DNA of 64,000 bases from Streptomyces sp. NBC_00250 (GTDB lineage Bacteria > Actinomycetota > Actinomycetes > Streptomycetales > Streptomycetaceae), in assembly GCF_036192275.1 (NCBI RefSeq), contig NZ_CP108088.1, positions 682,001 through 746,000 on the forward strand. Reading direction: 5' to 3'. The notes beneath the pieces are model-generated. The model did no database searches, was not told the origin of the DNA, and saw only the letters and a list, made by a program, of their open reading frames with translations. Shown here piece after piece: positions 61,996 to 64,000 of this stretch. Position numbers and translations under genes: made by a program. How positions within the stretch are numbered: the stretch's first letter is position 1; every line of letters starts with the position of its first letter.

Positions 61996-63036
61996 ATGAC
62001 CTTACGGGTCGCGGTGGCCGGAGCCAGTGGCTACGCGGGTGGGGAGATCCTCCGCCTGCTCGCCTCACATCCCGGCGTCGAAGTCGGCGTTCTGGCCGCG
62101 CACAGCAGTGCCGGGCGCACCCTCGGCCAGGTGCAGCCCCAGCTGGCCTCGTTCGCCGACCGGGTGCTGACGGAGACATCGGCGGCGGCGGTCGACGGGC
62201 ACGATGTCGTGTTCCTCGCCCTGCCGCACGGGCAGTCGGGGGCGCTCGCCGGGGAGTTGGGCGGCGACACCCTCGTCGTCGACTGCGGAGCGGACTTCCG
62301 CTTGCGCGACCCGGCCGAGTGGACCCGTTTCTACGGCACCCGGCACGCGGGGACCTGGCCGTACGGACTTCCCGAAATGCCCGGCGCGCGGGACGAGTTG
62401 AAGGGCGCCAACCGGATCGCCGTGCCGGGGTGCTACCCGACCGCGGTCACCCTCGCGCTCTACCCCGCGCACGCCGCGCGCCTGGTCGAACCCGAGGTCG
62501 TCATCGTCGCCGCCAGCGGGACATCGGGCGCCGGGAAGTCGGCCGCGCCGCATCTGCTCGGCTCCGAGGTGATGGGGTCCATGACCCCGTACGGCGTCGG
62601 CGGCGGCCACCGCCACACCCCCGAGCTGACGCAGAACCTGTCCCTGGTGGCGGGCGAGCCGGTGACCGTGTCCTTCACCCCGACCCTCGCGCCCATGCCC
62701 CGCGGCATCCTCGCCACCTGCTCCGCCCGGCTGCGCCCGCACGTGGCCGTCGACGGCGGTCTCGACGAGGTGCGCGAGGTCTTCGAGGCTGCGTACGCCG
62801 ACGAACCGTTCGTCCGGCTGCTACCGCGGGGTCAGTGGCCGTCCACGGCCTCGGTGCTCGGATCCAACACCGTGCAGGTGCAGGTGGCCCTTGATCCGGC
62901 CGCCCGCCGCCTCATCTGCGTGAGCGCGATCGACAACCTGACCAAGGGCACCGCCGGTGGCGCGGTGCAGAGCATGAACGTCGCCCTCGGCCTGCCCGAA
63001 GGGCTCGGCCTGCCCATGAATGGAGTGGCTCCGTGA
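61996..63036 (+). CDS. argC: N-acetyl-gamma-glutamyl-phosphate reductase
   Basis: A 346-residue enzyme of arginine/ornithine biosynthesis reducing N-acetylglutamyl phosphate with NADPH. The dinucleotide motif [20 protein letters not shown] begins near residue 5; [14 protein letters not shown] carries catalytic Cys146, and HRHTPE is the usual His motif. I start at the ATG of MTLRVAVAG; an in-frame GTG at 61927 would add 23 residues not seen in the family. The stop overlaps the argJ GTG. Preceded by an iron box. Confidence 0.96.
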   Translation: MTLRVAVAGASGYAGGEILRLLASHPGVEVGVLAAHSSAGRTLGQVQPQLASFADRVLTETSAAAVDGHDVVFLALPHGQSGALAGELGGDTLVVDCGADFRLRDPAEWTRFYGTRHAGTWPYGLPEMPGARDELKGANRIAVPGCYPTAVTLALYPAHAARLVEPEVVIVAASGTSGAGKSAAPHLLGSEVMGSMTPYGVGGGHRHTPELTQNLSLVAGEPVTVSFTPTLAPMPRGILATCSARLRPHVAVDGGLDEVREVFEAAYADEPFVRLLPRGQWPSTASVLGSNTVQVQVALDPAARRLICVSAIDNLTKGTAGGAVQSMNVALGLPEGLGLPMNGVAP

Positions 63037-64000
63037 CCGTGACCGCCGCCCGAGGATTCCTCGCCAGCGGGGTGGCCGCCGGCATCAAGACGTCCGGCGA
63101 CCCCGATCTCGCCCTGGTGGTGAACCAGGGCCCCGCACCGGCCGCCGCAGGAGTCTTCACCTCCAACCGCGTCCAGGCCGCACCGGTCCACTGGTCGCGC
63201 CGGGCCCTCGCCAACGGCAGGGTCTCCGCGGTCGTCCTCAACTCCGGCGGCGCCAACGCCTGCACCGGCCCGGCCGGCGCCGACGACGCCCGGACGATGG
63301 CCGAGCTCACGGCCCTCGCCGTCGGTGTCACCCCGGACGACGTGGCCGTCTGCTCCACCGGGCTCATCGGTGTCCCCCTGCCCATGGACCGGATCACGTC
63401 CGGCATCGCCCTCGCGGCGGACCGCCTGACCTCCGACGGCGGCCGGGACGCGGCCGTCGCCATCAAGACGACCGACTCGGTGCACAAGACCGCCGTCGTG
63501 TCCCGGTCCGGCTGGACCGTGGGCGGGATGGCGAAGGGCGCGGGCATGCTCGCCCCCGGTCTCGCCACCATGCTCGTGGTCCTCACCACGGACGCCGTCG
63601 CGGCGGGGCCGTCGCTCGACTCCGCGCTGCGCGCGGCCGTACGGACCACCCTCGACCGGGTGGACTCCGACGGCTGCATGTCCACGAACGACACCGTGCT
63701 GCTGCTCGCCTCGGGCGCGTCCGGGGTGACCCCGGAGGACCAGGACCTTACAGAGGCGGTGCACGCCGTCTGTCTCGACCTGGCGCGGCAGCTGATCGCG
63801 GACGCCGAGGGCGCGTCGAAGGAGATCGAGGTGGCGGTCGTCGGCGCGGCGTCCGAGGAGGACGCCGTGACCGTGGGCCGCTCGGTGGCCAGGAACAACC
63901 TCCTCAAGTGCGCCCTGCACGGCGAGGACCCCAACTGGGGCCGGGTGCTCTCGGCCATCGGCACGACCGACGCGGTCTTCGACCCCGACCGACTGGACGT
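63033..64000 (+). CDS. argJ: Glutamate N-acetyltransferase/ornithine acetyltransferase (5' part)
   Basis: Starts with GTG in a GTGA overlap with argC and runs off the window after about 322 codons. It transfers the acetyl group from N-acetylornithine to glutamate in the cyclic pathway. [17 protein letters not shown] and [12 protein letters not shown] are family marks, and [20 protein letters not shown] contains the self-cleavage site, with Thr179 as predicted nucleophile. The reading stays open to the end of the window, in frame. Confidence 0.96.
   Translation, partial: MTVTAARGFLASGVAAGIKTSGDPDLALVVNQGPAPAAAGVFTSNRVQAAPVHWSRRALANGRVSAVVLNSGGANACTGPAGADDARTMAELTALAVGVTPDDVAVCSTGLIGVPLPMDRITSGIALAADRLTSDGGRDAAVAIKTTDSVHKTAVVSRSGWTVGGMAKGAGMLAPGLATMLVVLTTDAVAAGPSLDSALRAAVRTTLDRVDSDGCMSTNDTVLLLASGASGVTPEDQDLTEAVHAVCLDLARQLIADAEGASKEIEVAVVGAASEEDAVTVGRSVARNNLLKCALHGEDPNWGRVLSAIGTTDAVFDPDRLD

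Overview
High-GC DNA with GTG/TTG starts, many Tat-type signal peptides, a DasR-like site, a 2-methylisoborneol (2-MIB) operon and a RiPP gene cluster point to a Streptomyces chromosome. No rRNA, tRNA, insertion sequence, prophage or CRISPR array was seen. The window opens inside one gene (SagB-like oxidase) and closes inside another (argJ).

Layout. 1-9.3 kb is the right-hand part of a thiopeptide/azole-type RiPP cluster: SagB-type oxidase end, split LanB dehydratase (glutamylation plus elimination proteins), M50 protease with a PqqD-like N-terminus, two-gene ABC exporter and a YcaO cyclodehydratase, all on + and largely translationally coupled. A 56-residue precursor on - faces them; 20 of its last 21 residues are Ser, Thr or Cys. 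An M20 hydrolase diverges from the precursor. 10.7-17.1 kb: DUF1684 gene behind a 22-residue leader peptide, GH18 chitinase with a DasR-like box, LysR/cupin pair, alpha-lytic-type protease and PfkB kinase. 17.2-21.2 kb: 2-MIB operon (GPP methyltransferase, 2-MIB synthase, cyclic-nucleotide-domain encapsulin shell of the EshA type). 21.8-24.6 kb: arginine/ornithine exchanger and arginine deiminase. 24.6-27.5 kb: two DUF1269 proteins flanking a lipoprotein and a baeRF-like protein. 27.9-35.7 kb: TetR regulator, Ser/Thr kinase, exported agmatine-deiminase-like protein, DUF4436 protein, degenerate serine hydrolase, SRPBCC and membrane proteins.

35.8-40.1 kb is one 1409-residue gene fusing assimilatory nitrate reductase to a CysJ-like flavoprotein. 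Then come an ankyrin protein, a three-gene sugar ABC importer, a BCCT transporter, a GntR regulator and two Tat-exported amidohydrolases (40.1-50.4 kb), followed by glyoxalase-fold proteins, a pectate lyase with a 24-bp operator palindrome, and small secreted or membrane proteins (50.5-55.5 kb). 55.5-59.8 kb holds two TetR-controlled redox units (FAD monooxygenase; zinc alcohol dehydrogenase), each with a clear palindromic operator. The end carries a GH16-like protein, a hypothetical protein and argC-argJ, preceded by a near-consensus iron box.

The strongest candidates for new biology are the RiPP cluster with its Ser/Thr-saturated core, the iron box in front of argC, the leader peptide upstream of the DUF1684 gene, and the 2-MIB encapsulin operon. 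All functional statements are inferred from sequence reading; no database search was run.
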